64,000 bases of DNA, taken from the NCBI GenBank assembly GCA_018241505.1, contig JAFEDS010000009.1:186001-250000 (forward strand). Direction: 5' to 3'. The notes beneath the pieces are model-generated. The model was not told the origin of the DNA, ran no database searches, and was given only the letters and a program-made list of their open reading frames with translations. Every line of letters starts with the position of its first letter. Positions within the stretch are counted from its first letter, which is position 1. The position numbers and the translations under genes are program-made. The stretch is from Pseudomonadota bacterium (GTDB lineage Bacteria > Pseudomonadota > Gammaproteobacteria > Steroidobacterales > Steroidobacteraceae). Positions 54,889 to 63,772 of the stretch are shown here, one piece after another.

Positions 54889-55806
54889 TTATGGTATGGT
54901 GTTCCCCGACCTCATGGTACAACTAACGTGAGTCTCCGCGGCCCTCTCCCTGGACGGCAGAGGTCGCAACGGCGGTCCGTCGGGCGGTGCACTCAACACA
55001 CTGAAAGGCGCAAAGTCGTACTCGAGCATGCGCTGGCCGCTGATGCATACATCGGTGGGCGTTATCTTCCCCCGCAATACCTGCTCGATTCCCACCTGCA
55101 TGCTGTCGAGCTCACCGCGCCGGACAAACTGTTCAGAATGCCCCTCGAACACTCCACCCGTTGGGCCAAGCAACATGCGTATCTTTCGCAGTGATCGCAA
55201 CGTTTGCCCGAGGTCAGCACCCTCGCTGAACGCGCCAATAGCAACTCGGTTGACGAGGTCGCCTGTGAACGCCCTGGCGGAGGCAGGCTCAACCAGCGAA
55301 ACTGAGTCGGGAGTGTGACCCGGGGTCGACACAAACAGAATGCTCCGCCCACCGAGATCGATCCGTTGCCCGTCGCGCAACCAGTCGGTCACTCGAAACG
55401 AGAACTTCCTGCCATCATTTCGCAGAAGCAATTGCTCCTGCGTTTCTTGAAACTCCCCGTTGTGGACCTGCCCAAGAAGACCGGCATTGTGTAAGAGACC
55501 GATTCGAGTAAATTCCCGGATATTGCCTACGTGATCGAAATGCAGATGCGAGGGAATGGCGATCACGGGCACGTTGGCGAGTCGCTCAACAGTGGGTCGC
55601 ATGTTGTAAGTGCCCGATCCGGAGTCGAACAGAACGGCCTTGCTTGAGCCGATGAGCAGATAGCTGACGTTCTGCTGCCAGTAGCGAGGTTCCGAGATCG
55701 CGTACGTCTGGCGGTCAATAGGCACAATATGAAACCATTCATCCGGAGCGGGTTGGGCCGGCGCAGCGGATGGCAGGAGCAGCACGAGGAGCGCCGAGCG
55801 GATCAT
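54889..55806 (-). CDS. MBL fold metallo-hydrolase, secreted
   Basis: ATG 55806 gives a signal peptide (LLVLLLPSAAPAQ); the open frame to 56070 overlaps two other genes. 305 residues. Zinc ligands: HLHFDH near 88, a THGHTPD-equivalent STPGHTPDS near 162, and FTGDLV near 180. The C-terminal ~40 residues are untypical. Substrate unknown. Overlaps the small membrane protein gene by 4 bases. Confidence 0.85.
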   Translation of the reverse strand: MIRSALLVLLLPSAAPAQPAPDEWFHIVPIDRQTYAISEPRYWQQNVSYLLIGSSKAVLFDSGSGTYNMRPTVERLANVPVIAIPSHLHFDHVGNIREFTRIGLLHNAGLLGQVHNGEFQETQEQLLLRNDGRKFSFRVTDWLRDGQRIDLGGRSILFVSTPGHTPDSVSLVEPASARAFTGDLVNRVAIGAFSEGADLGQTLRSLRKIRMLLGPTGGVFEGHSEQFVRRGELDSMQVGIEQVLRGKITPTDVCISGQRMLEYDFAPFSVLSAPPDGPPLRPLPSRERAAETHVSCTMRSGNTIP

Positions 55807-56042
55807 GAAAGGCAATGGATTTTTACCCAGGTGGCAGTTGCGACGAGACACCACAGGCCTTCGAGGACAACGAAGGGAATGAAGTGAATCAAAATCGATG
55901 CCGCACACGCTAACGCCGCGCCGAAGCAATTCAGGATCAGGCACAGTTGCGAGTGGGGCGCGGTGCGGCCTGTCGTGGTCAAAGCAAAGGAAATGAGCAG
56001 GATCGTTACACCCAGTGTCCCGACAACATCCCCCGGTGTCAT
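55803..56042 (-). CDS. CBU_0592-like small membrane protein
   Basis: 79 residues with three membrane helices and the FGAALACAASILIHF and LEGLWCLVAT elements of the CBU_0592 family. Function unknown. Sits in a three-gene operon with the MBL protein and the cupin, with 4-base overlaps on both sides. Confidence 0.8.
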   Translation of the reverse strand: MTPGDVVGTLGVTILLISFALTTTGRTAPHSQLCLILNCFGAALACAASILIHFIPFVVLEGLWCLVATATWVKIHCLS

Positions 56043-56497
56043 GAGCGATTCGCCGCTCGAACGATCCCATACTTGCTCAACAGTGTCTCCACATCAGGAG
56101 GCCGTGGTAACACGGAACGCGACTCTCGCGACATGTTCTCGATACCCGCGGGGGTGAAGAAAGACAGATATCGGGCCTTGGTGGCGCCGACGTTCACGCA
56201 TCTGCGAGCCACATTCCTGGGCGCCAGCAACAAGCTGCCGGGCATTGCCTGCACTGTTGACTCACCGATCTGGAACTCATAACGACCTTCCAGCACGAAG
56301 AACAATTCGTCTTCACGGGTCTTGCGATGCAGTGGGGTGCCACCTCCCGGTGGTGTCTCAACTTCAAACACACAGGAGCGCCCCCCGGTTGTGTCACCGT
56401 CGATCTTGATCGTCAGCATATCGCCCGCCAGTCCGGGGATGATTTCGCCGCTACCGGGTTGGACAATGAGCGGCTGCGCAGTTTCGGTATTGCTCAT
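56039..56497 (-). CDS. Cupin domain protein
   Basis: ATG 56497 used (the frame continues to 56626 without coding sense). 152 residues of one cupin barrel: first motif TPLHRKTREDELFFVLEGRYEF near 54-75, second motif PGSLLLAPRNVARRCVN near 86. Metal ligands H, E, E and a degenerate fourth. Possibly a small dioxygenase or isomerase. First gene of the operon with CBU_0592-like and MBL genes. Confidence 0.85.
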   Translation of the reverse strand: MSNTETAQPLIVQPGSGEIIPGLAGDMLTIKIDGDTTGGRSCVFEVETPPGGGTPLHRKTREDELFFVLEGRYEFQIGESTVQAMPGSLLLAPRNVARRCVNVGATKARYLSFFTPAGIENMSRESRSVLPRPPDVETLLSKYGIVRAANRS

Positions 56498-56576
56498 GAT
56501 CAAAAGGTAGCTTATGCTCCCATTATTGTCCAGCCACCGCGGGCCCGTCGGGGCACGCCAACCGACAAGGTGATTC

Positions 56577-57659
56577 ATGGGTCTCATATCCCCGGATGTA
56601 GCATCGCGTCTCAAGCCCGATTTCATTGCGACGGTCGCGAAGATCTATCGTGAGATGTGCAACCTGCAGGCCGGTCAGAATGTTCTCATCATCAGCGACG
56701 CCAGAACGCCGGACTACATTGTGGCTGTGTTCCAGGGGGTGGCGCAGTCAATGAGCGCGCAGGCCGTGCGCATTGAGTGTGCCGTGCCTGTGGGTGGGGC
56801 GACCTATCAACCGGGATCCCGGTGGCCCTCCATGCTCGCAGGAGCCGCGGACCAGGCTGATGTCATCATTGACATGGCCGTTGGCTACTCGCAGTTCATT
56901 GTGAATGCCATCAAGCGGGGCTGCCGTGTTGTATGCCCGGGTGATGGAATCGGCGGTTCGTTCCTGGATGACGTGCTGATCCGTACTGTGCTGCATTCCG
57001 ACATCCATGCGATCCGAAGACACGCGGACCGTGTGGCGGAGCGCTTCAGTCGGGCATCACGCTGTGAAGTGTTCACGGGGCCGCAACAGGACCGATTCGA
57101 GATTGACCTCACCGGGTTGGACGCAGTGGCGGGCGATGGCTTTCTATGGGATCCGGATAAGAAAGACTGGAAGAGTAGCTGGGTGTTCCTGCCACCGGCC
57201 CAACCGGGAGTGCTCATTCCGAAGGGGCGCGGCAGCGGCGTGATCAACGTGGACGGGACATTGCTGTACCATCCGATCTACCACGAAAAGCCGGATACGC
57301 CCATTCGCTTGAGCTTCCGCGACGGCCGGCTCGTTGACATCGGCGGCGGCAGCGTATTGGCCGGCAAGCTCGCCAATTGGCTGGATGCGCTCGGCGAGGA
57401 GGGCGCGCGAAATGGGCCCGTGCACCTGAATATAGGCATCAATCCGAACGCGTCGCTGACGCAAAGCCAGGAGTGGGAGCGCGTCTATGGTTCCATCACT
57501 TGCGGGATGGGTGACTTGAGCTTGCTGGGCGTACTGCTGGGCGAAGGCGATTTCCAGCTCAACCGCTCGGCTGTGCACTGGGATTGGACTGTGCTGCACC
57601 CGAAGATCGTGCTCGACGGCGAGACGGTACTCGAGCGCGGCAAGGTCCTGATCGAATAG
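56577..57659 (+). CDS. NicX-like dioxygenase / M29 aminopeptidase-like protein
   Basis: 360 residues of the aminopeptidase-T-like fold. The C-terminal HWDWTVLHPKIVLDG carries an H-x-D pair, and HLNIGINPNASL lies before it. Both resemble the iron ligands of the 2,5-dihydroxypyridine 5,6-dioxygenase NicX more than M29 peptidase zinc sites. The exact activity is uncertain. It is divergent from the cupin gene (about 80 bases) and convergent with the TetR gene. Confidence 0.7.
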   Translation: MGLISPDVASRLKPDFIATVAKIYREMCNLQAGQNVLIISDARTPDYIVAVFQGVAQSMSAQAVRIECAVPVGGATYQPGSRWPSMLAGAADQADVIIDMAVGYSQFIVNAIKRGCRVVCPGDGIGGSFLDDVLIRTVLHSDIHAIRRHADRVAERFSRASRCEVFTGPQQDRFEIDLTGLDAVAGDGFLWDPDKKDWKSSWVFLPPAQPGVLIPKGRGSGVINVDGTLLYHPIYHEKPDTPIRLSFRDGRLVDIGGGSVLAGKLANWLDALGEEGARNGPVHLNIGINPNASLTQSQEWERVYGSITCGMGDLSLLGVLLGEGDFQLNRSAVHWDWTVLHPKIVLDGETVLERGKVLIE

Positions 57660-57665
57660 TTGCAC

Positions 57666-58409
57666 CTAGTCGAGATACAGGCGCAGGTAGGCGATCTGCA
57701 TGTTGATCAGCTCACTCAGGAACTGGGCGCGCTGTGTCTCCTCGAGCCTGAAATAAACCTCCACGCCGGAGTTGACGCTCAACAACGAGACTTTGCACAC
57801 GCTGTGCAGGCGCGCGGGTGGAAGCTTTATTCCGCGTTGCTTGAGAGCCGCGCTCATTTTCTCGCTCATGCGATCCAGGAGCAGCATGTCCGACTCCATG
57901 ACTTGCGGAATGGCGGCGATGGCCTTCAATACCGAAACGCCGCCGGGCTGGCGGATATTCTTCAACAGCAGGGGAATGATCCGCCGCTGTTCTGTCTCCC
58001 AGTCCTGGTTCGGGTCGGCCAGCTTCTGGAACTCGCGGTCCATCCATTCGTCCCATTGCTTCATCATGCCGGCGGCCAGCGCCATGAGGACCGCGTACTT
58101 GTCGGGGAAGTAGCGATAGACGGTGCGAATCCGCACTCCGGCCCGTTCCGCCAGCAGGTTGGTGTTGAACCCATCGAGGCCGACTTCATCCAAAAGCCGG
58201 GCCGCCGTGTGCAGAATGTCCTCCACCGATTGTTTGGCACGAGCCTGCATGGGCACGGCGCGCAGGAAGGTGTTGGGATTGCCCGTTGCGTCCTGCGCCT
58301 GGGTGGCCTGGCTCTTCGCCGGGAAAGCTGTCTTACCCTTCTTCATCGCTGTTCGCGTCTCGCCGTAATTGTCCGCCGCAGTGTGCCATAGCGCCTGCAG
58401 GGGTTCCAT
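57666..58409 (-). CDS. TetR/AcrR family transcriptional regulator
   Basis: 247 residues. The HTH (ILHTAARLLDEVGLDGFNTNLLAERAGVRIRTVYRYFPDKYAV) spans about 66-108, here quoted by position; the rest is a helical ligand domain. The start could be ATG 58346 (MKKGKTAF). It is divergent from the TonB receptor gene, with a palindrome between the receptor promoter's -35 and -10. Confidence 0.92.
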   Translation of the reverse strand: MEPLQALWHTAADNYGETRTAMKKGKTAFPAKSQATQAQDATGNPNTFLRAVPMQARAKQSVEDILHTAARLLDEVGLDGFNTNLLAERAGVRIRTVYRYFPDKYAVLMALAAGMMKQWDEWMDREFQKLADPNQDWETEQRRIIPLLLKNIRQPGGVSVLKAIAAIPQVMESDMLLLDRMSEKMSAALKQRGIKLPPARLHSVCKVSLLSVNSGVEVYFRLEETQRAQFLSELINMQIAYLRLYLD

Positions 58410-58419
58410 AAAAAGGGTG

Positions 58420-58449
58420 TTGACACTCCCTTATAGGGGAGCATATATT
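58420..58449 (+). promoter_or_regulatory. Promoter of TonB receptor operon with embedded palindrome (TetR operator)
   Basis: TTGACA (58420-58425) and TATATT (58444-58449) spaced by 18 bases fit a sigma-70 promoter. CTCCCTTATAGGGGAG (58426-58441) is an inverted repeat filling the spacer. A bound TetR-type repressor would block polymerase. The receptor start is about 75 bases downstream. Confidence 0.65.
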
Positions 58450-58522
58450 CCCTTTTAGAGATGCGGCGCGGCGCTCCGCGCTGTCTCTTGAATACAACAG
58501 AAAGCCCCTGAGAGGCCCGTCA

Positions 58523-60913
58523 ATGAGTGCTCGCTATTCTTCCGTCAGCATCGCTGTTGCTCTCGCGATCCAAGCTGGTGCGCTACGAGCGCAGCAGCCC
58601 GGGGACGCCGGCGTGCTCCAGGAAGTCGTCGTGTCCGCAACGCGACGCGAGCAGTCTGTGCTCGATGTGCCCTACAACATCACGGCGGTCTCGGGGCAAA
58701 ACCTGTCGGACCTCGGTGTAACCGATGCGGGCGCCTTGGTCCGCATGGTACCGGGCCTGACGAGCTTCGATGATGGCGCGCGCGGCTCCGGACTGCGGAA
58801 CAATTTCACACTGCGTGGCCTCAATGCCGACGGAGCCAACAATCAGGATGACAACCCGAAGATCTCCCAATCCACCGTTTCGACCTACATCGGCGAAACG
58901 CCAGTCTATTTCCCGTTGAAGCTGGTCGACCTGGAGCGAGTCGAAGTACTGCGCGGGCCACAGGGTACGCTCTATGGATCGAGCTCGGTGGGCGGCACGA
59001 TCCGCTATATTCCGCGCAAAGCCAACCTCACACGAACGACGGTGGACGCGAGCGTGGAGGGTTCAACAACCGATCACGCGCACAACCCGGGTTATGAAGC
59101 GCACATCACCGCCAACATTCCGATTACGGATACACTGGCCTTCCGCGGCACCCTCGGGCACGAGTATGTGGCCGGATTCATCGACGCCCTTGGACTCGTC
59201 CGGCAGACGGGAACCGCAATGCATCCCGGTGGCGTCATTCCCGAGAACCCGTCTGATCTACTGCATAGCCCGCCCGCCGCCGCCCCCGTTCGTCGAGATA
59301 GCAACGACGCTCGCATCAGCTTCGGGCGGGGCAACCTGCGCTGGGTTCCCAACGAGGCGCTCGAGCTGAATCTCAATTTGCACTATCAGCGCAATGACGC
59401 CAACGACCGCAACGAGGACAATCGCGTCTTCGGCACCGGCCAGGAATACGTCAATTACACGCGCTTCACGTCGCCGCAGAAATCCGAGCTCGAGCTTTTG
59501 GATCTCGATGTGGGCGTGGATCTGGGCTTCGCGAGCCTTTCCTCCAGCAGCGCCTACAGCGTGACTCGCGCGGAATCGGTGTCCGGGGGCTCATCGGGGT
59601 TCATCGAAACCTACTACAGCGACTTCTATTTCGGCTATCCGCGGCTCAGTGCTCCCACGGCACGTACCGAGAAGCACCGGACCTTCACCCAGGAAGTCAG
59701 GCTCGTCTCGCAGGGCGCCCGCAAGCTCGACTGGGTCGTGGGAGCGTTCTATGAACACAGTCAGTTGGATTTCAATCTCCTGCAGACCACACCGGGCATC
59801 AACGCCTACACGAACGCGGTGCTCGGAACGAGCGGCATTGATTTCACGGATATCCTGGCTACCGGCGGCACGTTTCAGACATTCGAAGACCTCGCGGTCT
59901 TCGGCGAGCCCACCTACCACATTACCGACCGCTGGCAGGTCACCGGCGGTGTGCGGGCGTTCCGCCAAAAACTATCCGGAACCTCCGGTATTGCGCTGCC
60001 TTATGCATCCAGAGTGTTGCAATACTTCACCGACGGAGTGGCCAGCAACGACTTTCTCTATGGCGGCCTCGTTCCAACCAACGATACTTCGCACGACCAG
60101 GTTTTCAAGCTCAACACATCCTACAAACTCGATTCGAGCACGCAGTTGTTCGCGACCTATGCGGAAGGCTTCCGCGCCGGGGGCGCAAACCAATTGCCGG
60201 CAACCGATCCGCAGGGCAACGACAACCGGGCGCTGGTGCGCTACAAGGCGGATACGGCGAAGAATTACGAGCTCGGGCTCAAAGGCCGGGCATTTTCGCG
60301 TTTCAACTACGGTATCACCGCATTCTATATCGACTGGAAGGACTTCCAGACGACCCTGGTCTCACCCTTCGGCATCTCATATCTCGGCAATGTCCCGGGC
60401 GCGCAATCCCGCGGTCTGGAAATCGAGTCGAGCGGGAGTTTGACCAATCACCTGGCTTTCAGTTTGAGTTACGCCTGGACCAAGGCGAAAGTCACTGAAG
60501 CCTTTGAAGTGAAGAATGCTGATCCCACCACGACGGTCGCTGCCGGAACTGCTCTACCCGGCTCTCCTGAGCATACGTTGTTTGGAGCCCTGACCTACAC
60601 GCAACCGCTCGGAAGCTCACAGCTCGCGTTCCGCTGGGATGCGAGCTATCGCAGCCGTACCACGAGCTTCTTCCGGCCAATCGACTCACTGCTGACCGAC
60701 AACTTCGCGGTGTTGGACGCTTTCACGGTCACCAATGCATCGGTCACCTGGAGCAGGGACCACTACGGCGTGACTCTTTTCGGCAAAAACCTCGGCAATG
60801 TGCGCGGTACCTCCATCATCAGTACCGAGAAGTTGCTCGGGCCGCGCAATCAGGGCGAAGGCGTCATAACTCCACGGACGCTCGGGCTGCGCTTCACGTG
60901 GTCGATGGAGTAG
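58523..60913 (+). CDS. TonB-dependent outer membrane receptor
   Basis: 796 residues. Signal peptide (to about 24), EVVVSATRREQSVLDVPYNI near 35, plug with NFTLRGLNADGANNQD near 95 and VEVLRGPQGTLYGSSSVGGTIRYI near 143. The C-terminus ends RFTWSME. First gene of an operon with the racemase-like, unknown and MFS genes; regulated by the adjacent TetR. Ligand unknown. Confidence 0.92.
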   Translation: MSARYSSVSIAVALAIQAGALRAQQPGDAGVLQEVVVSATRREQSVLDVPYNITAVSGQNLSDLGVTDAGALVRMVPGLTSFDDGARGSGLRNNFTLRGLNADGANNQDDNPKISQSTVSTYIGETPVYFPLKLVDLERVEVLRGPQGTLYGSSSVGGTIRYIPRKANLTRTTVDASVEGSTTDHAHNPGYEAHITANIPITDTLAFRGTLGHEYVAGFIDALGLVRQTGTAMHPGGVIPENPSDLLHSPPAAAPVRRDSNDARISFGRGNLRWVPNEALELNLNLHYQRNDANDRNEDNRVFGTGQEYVNYTRFTSPQKSELELLDLDVGVDLGFASLSSSSAYSVTRAESVSGGSSGFIETYYSDFYFGYPRLSAPTARTEKHRTFTQEVRLVSQGARKLDWVVGAFYEHSQLDFNLLQTTPGINAYTNAVLGTSGIDFTDILATGGTFQTFEDLAVFGEPTYHITDRWQVTGGVRAFRQKLSGTSGIALPYASRVLQYFTDGVASNDFLYGGLVPTNDTSHDQVFKLNTSYKLDSSTQLFATYAEGFRAGGANQLPATDPQGNDNRALVRYKADTAKNYELGLKGRAFSRFNYGITAFYIDWKDFQTTLVSPFGISYLGNVPGAQSRGLEIESSGSLTNHLAFSLSYAWTKAKVTEAFEVKNADPTTTVAAGTALPGSPEHTLFGALTYTQPLGSSQLAFRWDASYRSRTTSFFRPIDSLLTDNFAVLDAFTVTNASVTWSRDHYGVTLFGKNLGNVRGTSIISTEKLLGPRNQGEGVITPRTLGLRFTWSME

Positions 60914-60915
60914 TC

Positions 60916-61617
60916 ATGCAGCGCAGAATACTCGTTATCATCCCGTTTCTGGTTGATGAGTCGACGCGGGAGTCGCACCTGCGGTGCCTGCAGCGGGATG
61001 CGGGGCCGCGTGGCTCGGTGCTTTCGGCTGTCAGTCTCTCCCAGGGTCCCACACCCGCCGATTTCAGCGAGCCGGGATTCAATCACGCGGTGTCAGACAT
61101 CGTCGCGATTGCGCAGCGGCATCAGGATGACTTTGACGGCATCATGATCAGTTGCTTCGAGGATCCCGGCCTGGCTGAGGTGCGCGAGGTGGCGCATATT
61201 CCGGTGGTTGCTCCCTGCGAGAGTGCTCTGCAGTTGGCGAGGTCGGCCGGAGGGCGCTTCTTTATCGTGTCTCCTGACCCAGGCAGCGAGCCTCTCTATC
61301 GACAGTTCGCCGCCGGCATGGGGCTTGCGGGCTGTTTCGGTTCCTTCGTTCATGTGCCCTTCGAGATCGAGGCGGCCGGGACGAATGCGGACCTGCCGGA
61401 TGTAGTCGCTGAGGCGATCCGCATGACCCGCCAGGAGGGCGCCGCGGATCTGGCCATCCTGGGATGTACTGCCTTCACCGAGTGTTATGAGGGCATCGTT
61501 GCAGGGGCAGGTGGTCGCATCCTCGACCCCGCGCGTGCTTCCATCAAGCTGCTCGAGCTGTTGATCGATCTCGGTCTGCGCAGATTGCCTGATTCCACCA
61601 GAATGGAAAGAAAATGA
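60916..61617 (+). CDS. Aspartate/glutamate racemase family protein (hydantoin-racemase-like)
   Basis: ATG 60916, 2 bases after the receptor stop, gives 233 residues. The two catalytic cysteines are in MISCFEDPGL near 77 and LGCTAFTE near 185. The superfamily includes hydantoin racemase and maleate isomerase. Beside a NicX-like gene, a maleate-isomerase role is conceivable; hydantoin racemase fits the amidohydrolase at 33 kb. Confidence 0.85.
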   Translation: MQRRILVIIPFLVDESTRESHLRCLQRDAGPRGSVLSAVSLSQGPTPADFSEPGFNHAVSDIVAIAQRHQDDFDGIMISCFEDPGLAEVREVAHIPVVAPCESALQLARSAGGRFFIVSPDPGSEPLYRQFAAGMGLAGCFGSFVHVPFEIEAAGTNADLPDVVAEAIRMTRQEGAADLAILGCTAFTECYEGIVAGAGGRILDPARASIKLLELLIDLGLRRLPDSTRMERK

Positions 61618-62504
61618 GCCCAGTTGCCGCACCCGCCAAGCTGATCGAGGCGTTCTGGATCGAAAAGTACCTGACCTTCTGGCAAACGCATCGCGGGCAG
61701 CTCATACCCACCGATCACCTTTTCCTGGCCGAGTATGTTCTGCGCGGCGACGTAAGCGATGCAAGGCGCTTTCAGGCCGATTTCTTTCGACTCGACAGTG
61801 ACATTCCGCTACAGACATACGGTGGCGCGGACAAGCTCTGGTGCAACCGCTATTGGGTCAATCGGAAGGTCCGGTCGTTTGATTCCCTGGACCAGCTCGA
61901 GCGCGCCCATCCGGCGACGGACAGTTACTACTGGCGGGTCACCGGTTCCACAATCGCGGGTGACATCCGACCGATTCGAATCGGTGGGCCCGAGGGCCGT
62001 ACCCAGATTCCCCGGCCTCACCCCATGCGGCTCGCGCAAGCCGGCCAGGCGGTAACCGAGTTTGATTCGATTGCAGCCGACCGGCCTCTGACGATTGAAT
62101 GGGATTCGTTCGAGAATGCCCGGGCAGGCGCCGTGATCGATGACACCATCTTTGTTTTTATTGACGATTGTCGTGGAGATGTCGTGTACTTTGGCGGGCT
62201 GCCGGTCGAGGCGCAGCGGATCCGGTTCGATTCCACGTCGGTAACGGTGCCGGCGGGTACGATGCGACCGGGCCAGCCTTACACGATATTTTTTTCGCAA
62301 TGCAGGATGGTCGATCAGGACGCCAGCGATGGTTTGATCAATTGCGCGGTCAACTCGTTCGGCATCGAGCTCGATTTTCACACCGCCGGAATCAATACAG
62401 GGGAGCCGTGTCCTGAGCCTCGCAAGATGGCGCCGTTTCGCTGGAAGCGCAAGACGCGGGTGTTGGCGGGCTTGGAGACTTGGCCCACCATTGCGGATAC
62501 GTGA
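61614..62504 (+). CDS. Unknown protein in TonB receptor operon
   Basis: 296 residues, no signal peptide, 4-base overlap with the racemase gene. The N-terminal 120 residues are helical with many tryptophans. The C-terminal part looks like a beta-sandwich (IEWDSFENARAGAVIDD, VFIDDCRGDVVYFGG, VTVPAGTMRPGQPYTIFF). I do not recognise a family. Its role is probably in the catabolism or handling of the receptor's ligand. Confidence 0.65.
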   Translation: MSPVAAPAKLIEAFWIEKYLTFWQTHRGQLIPTDHLFLAEYVLRGDVSDARRFQADFFRLDSDIPLQTYGGADKLWCNRYWVNRKVRSFDSLDQLERAHPATDSYYWRVTGSTIAGDIRPIRIGGPEGRTQIPRPHPMRLAQAGQAVTEFDSIAADRPLTIEWDSFENARAGAVIDDTIFVFIDDCRGDVVYFGGLPVEAQRIRFDSTSVTVPAGTMRPGQPYTIFFSQCRMVDQDASDGLINCAVNSFGIELDFHTAGINTGEPCPEPRKMAPFRWKRKTRVLAGLETWPTIADT

Positions 62505-62525
62505 GTTGGCCGGAGGACTGAGCCC

Positions 62526-63704
62526 ATGAGCGGCGCGGACGGTATCGTGTCCGCCGAGCCGCGCGGACAGTACATTTCCGCGATAGTGGCGGGAGCGCTG
62601 GTGTACGCGGTCACCATGACGCCGCCCAATGTCATGCCGGCCCTGGTCGGCCTGTTTGCCGACCATTTTCGGATGAGCGGATCCCAACTCGGAGTCGCCG
62701 CGGCGATGTATCCGTTGGGGCTCGCGATCGTTTCATTTACCTCGTTCCGTTGGGTTCGCATGGTTGACTGGCGGCGTTGGATCGCATTCGGCCTGCTGTT
62801 GATGGCATGTGCGATCGGTCTTCAATCCCTCTGCACCCAATTCGTCCAGATTGCTTTCCTGATGTTCATCGCGGGTGTCGGCGGCGGCCTCGCCGCATCG
62901 CCGGCACTGACCGTGTTGGGTGATGATGCCAACCCCCAGCGCAGCTTCGGGCTGATGATTCTGCTCAGTGTGCTTTTGCCTGCCGCCATCCTGGCGTTGA
63001 TACCGAGAATCCAACCAATCTTGGGCAACAGTGCAACCTTCATTCTACTGACCGCGCTGAGTCTGCTGTCGCTGCTGTGCATTTCGTGGCTGCCGCCGGG
63101 GCAGCACGCTCGGCCGGCCGGCGCGGCTCGCGAGCAGTCCTCGCGGTTTTCCTGGCCGCTCCTGGCCTCTCTCATCGGCATGCTGCTGTTCGTCGCCGGA
63201 TATGTAGCGGCATGGAATTTTCTGGAGCGAATCGGAAACCAGTCCCATCTCGAGCAGGGCGCGATTCTCGACTGTCTCGCGGTGGGAGGCCTGATCGGCG
63301 GCCTGGGCGGCTTTCTGGCCATTTTCCTCGGCCGCGCAATGACGCTTCGCACCTCCTTCCTGCTGGCCATCGCCGCAACGGTAGTGTCGTTGGGTTGCAT
63401 GGAGGTTCTGCCATTGACTCTCGGGGTGTTCTTTGTTTTATCCCTGAGCTTCCAGGTTTGGATCAGTGTGAATTTTTCGAACGGGCTCACTTTCATTGCG
63501 CTGAACGACACGGCCGGGACATCGGTCGCGCTGATTCCCGGACTTCAAAGTTTGGGCGCCTCTCTTGGCTCGGTGATAGCCGGCGTGGCCTTTGAGCAAG
63601 GGGGCCGGTTGGGCGTCATCGGCTCGGGCATCACGATCTTCCTGCTGTGCACCGTGTCGATGCTGGTCGCGTTTCGCCAGACAAGAGCCTCTTGCGGGTT
63701 TTGA
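62526..63704 (+). CDS. MFS transporter, C-terminus altered by tRNA fragment
   Basis: 392 residues with about 12 membrane helices. The N-terminal part has the MFS-like ADHFRMSGSQLGVAAAMYPLG and AGVGGGLAASPAL pattern. The last codons (CGF and stop) lie inside the tRNA-Gln fragment. The original 3' end was therefore cut by integration and replaced; only a few residues after the last helix are affected, so the protein may still work. Probably imports the product across the inner membrane. Confidence 0.85.
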   Translation: MSGADGIVSAEPRGQYISAIVAGALVYAVTMTPPNVMPALVGLFADHFRMSGSQLGVAAAMYPLGLAIVSFTSFRWVRMVDWRRWIAFGLLLMACAIGLQSLCTQFVQIAFLMFIAGVGGGLAASPALTVLGDDANPQRSFGLMILLSVLLPAAILALIPRIQPILGNSATFILLTALSLLSLLCISWLPPGQHARPAGAAREQSSRFSWPLLASLIGMLLFVAGYVAAWNFLERIGNQSHLEQGAILDCLAVGGLIGGLGGFLAIFLGRAMTLRTSFLLAIAATVVSLGCMEVLPLTLGVFFVLSLSFQVWISVNFSNGLTFIALNDTAGTSVALIPGLQSLGASLGSVIAGVAFEQGGRLGVIGSGITIFLLCTVSMLVAFRQTRASCGF

Positions 63705-63729
63705 TCCCGCCATCCTTCCACCCCAGCCA
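63694..63729 (+). repeat. tRNA-Gln 3' fragment with 14-nt deletion (right island junction)
   Basis: GCGGGTTTTGATCCCGCCAT (20 bases, anticodon arm) is followed directly by CCTTCCACCCCAGCCA, the last 16 bases. In the intact tRNA the two blocks are separated by 14 bases (13103-13116), bounded by AT repeats. It is too short for a working tRNA. Together with the copies at 13117 and 13315 it suggests the right end of an island. Confidence 0.85.
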
Positions 63730-63737
63730 AAATCGCA

Positions 63738-63772
63738 CGAGTCCGCCAACCGGCGGGCTTTCGCGTTTTTGG
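63738..63772 (+). terminator. Diverged copy of the tRNA-Gln terminator
   Basis: CCGCC AACC GGCGG hairpin with T-rich tail. The surrounding 60 bases (to GATAGCGCCTGCG at 63783-63795) resemble those after the intact tRNA at 13134-13197, with scattered changes. Terminator for the MFS operon in its present place. Confidence 0.7.
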
